Shown here in pieces: positions 5,246-5,330 of a DNA stretch of 5,330 nucleotides. The notes under the pieces are model-generated. The model searched no databases. It worked only from the letters and a program-made list of their open reading frames with translations, and was not told where the DNA came from. The number at the start of each line of letters is the position of its first letter. The stretch's first letter is position 1. This DNA comes from Deltaproteobacteria bacterium (GTDB lineage: Bacteria; Desulfobacterota_B; Binatia; UBA9968): the NCBI GenBank assembly GCA_005879255.1, contig VBKY01000409.1, forward strand, positions 1 through 5,330, read 5' to 3'. The translations under genes were made by a program, and so were the position numbers.

Positions 5246-5330
5246 ATGGAACTTATCGACCTGTTATTTTTTCCCGGTGTAGTTATGGCAGGAATAGTTC
5301 TGTGGACTTTTGCTACCTACGACAAGAAGC
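5246..5330 (+). CDS. Start of a small or membrane-anchored protein, 3'-truncated
   Basis: An ATG at 5246 opens a frame that continues past the window end (28 codons visible). The peptide starts MELIDLLFFPGVVMAGIV and has a hydrophobic stretch at about residues 5-24, followed by polar TYDKK. This resembles a single N-terminal membrane segment rather than a cleaved signal peptide, since no Ala-x-Ala-type site is visible. The ribosome site is only a weak purine-rich run (AAGAAG, 5232-5237). The main support is position: it is the first ATG-led frame downstream of the consensus sigma-54 promoter at 5198. It could be a one-helix subunit of a membrane complex or the anchor of a larger protein. I do not recognise the family. 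Confidence 0.55.
   Translation, partial: MELIDLLFFPGVVMAGIVLWTFATYDKK

Noticed and set aside
1046..5330. Insertion sequence or transposon as carrier of the regulator module
   Set aside because: No transposase, integrase or matching terminal repeats are visible, and the right-hand boundary is outside the window.

Overview
The window looks like chromosomal DNA from a moderately GC-rich Gram-negative-type bacterium. My best guess is Acidobacteriota: hemA is overlapped by hemC, sigma-54 regulators are prominent, and positions 4896-4980 carry an inverted repeat of the 'GTCATCCTGAG...CTCAGAATGAC' type that I remember from such genomes. This placement is from memory and is moderate at best.

Layout. 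Positions 2-907 hold the 3' two-thirds of hemA (glutamyl-tRNA reductase; the 5' end lies outside the window). hemC (hydroxymethylbilane synthase) starts inside the hemA stop codon at 904 but loses homology after about 47 codons. It runs straight into the 3' end of an opposite-strand gene, so it is a broken gene or an assembly join. Positions 1046-3079 (minus) encode a complete AcoR-type sigma-54 enhancer-binding protein (GAF, AAA+, Fis-type HTH). Next comes a 437-bp divergent control region. It holds a housekeeping-type promoter facing the AcoR-like gene, a nested inverted repeat, an IHF-like site, a full-consensus sigma-54 promoter facing right, and a 4-codon mini-ORF with a perfect Shine-Dalgarno. 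Positions 3517-4605 (plus) encode a second sigma-54 activator that has the AAA+ and HTH parts but no recognisable sensor domain.

The 640 bp from 4606 to 5245 contain no gene I can support. They contain a roughly 130-bp inverted-repeat element, two abutting perfect palindromes (5044-5080), and a second full-consensus sigma-54 promoter (5198-5212). That promoter lies just ahead of an ORF starting at 5246, which begins with a hydrophobic segment and runs off the window.

How it may work together (inference). The two -24/-12 promoters and the two activators suggest a two-step cascade. The sensory AcoR-like protein, made from a sigma-70-type promoter, would switch on the sensor-less activator from the first sigma-54 promoter. 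That activator would then switch on the membrane-protein operon starting at 5246, possibly binding the palindromes about 150 bp upstream of its start site. The operon's function cannot be read from the 28 visible codons. The heme genes on the left are probably unrelated to this module and are separated from it by the hemC breakpoint.
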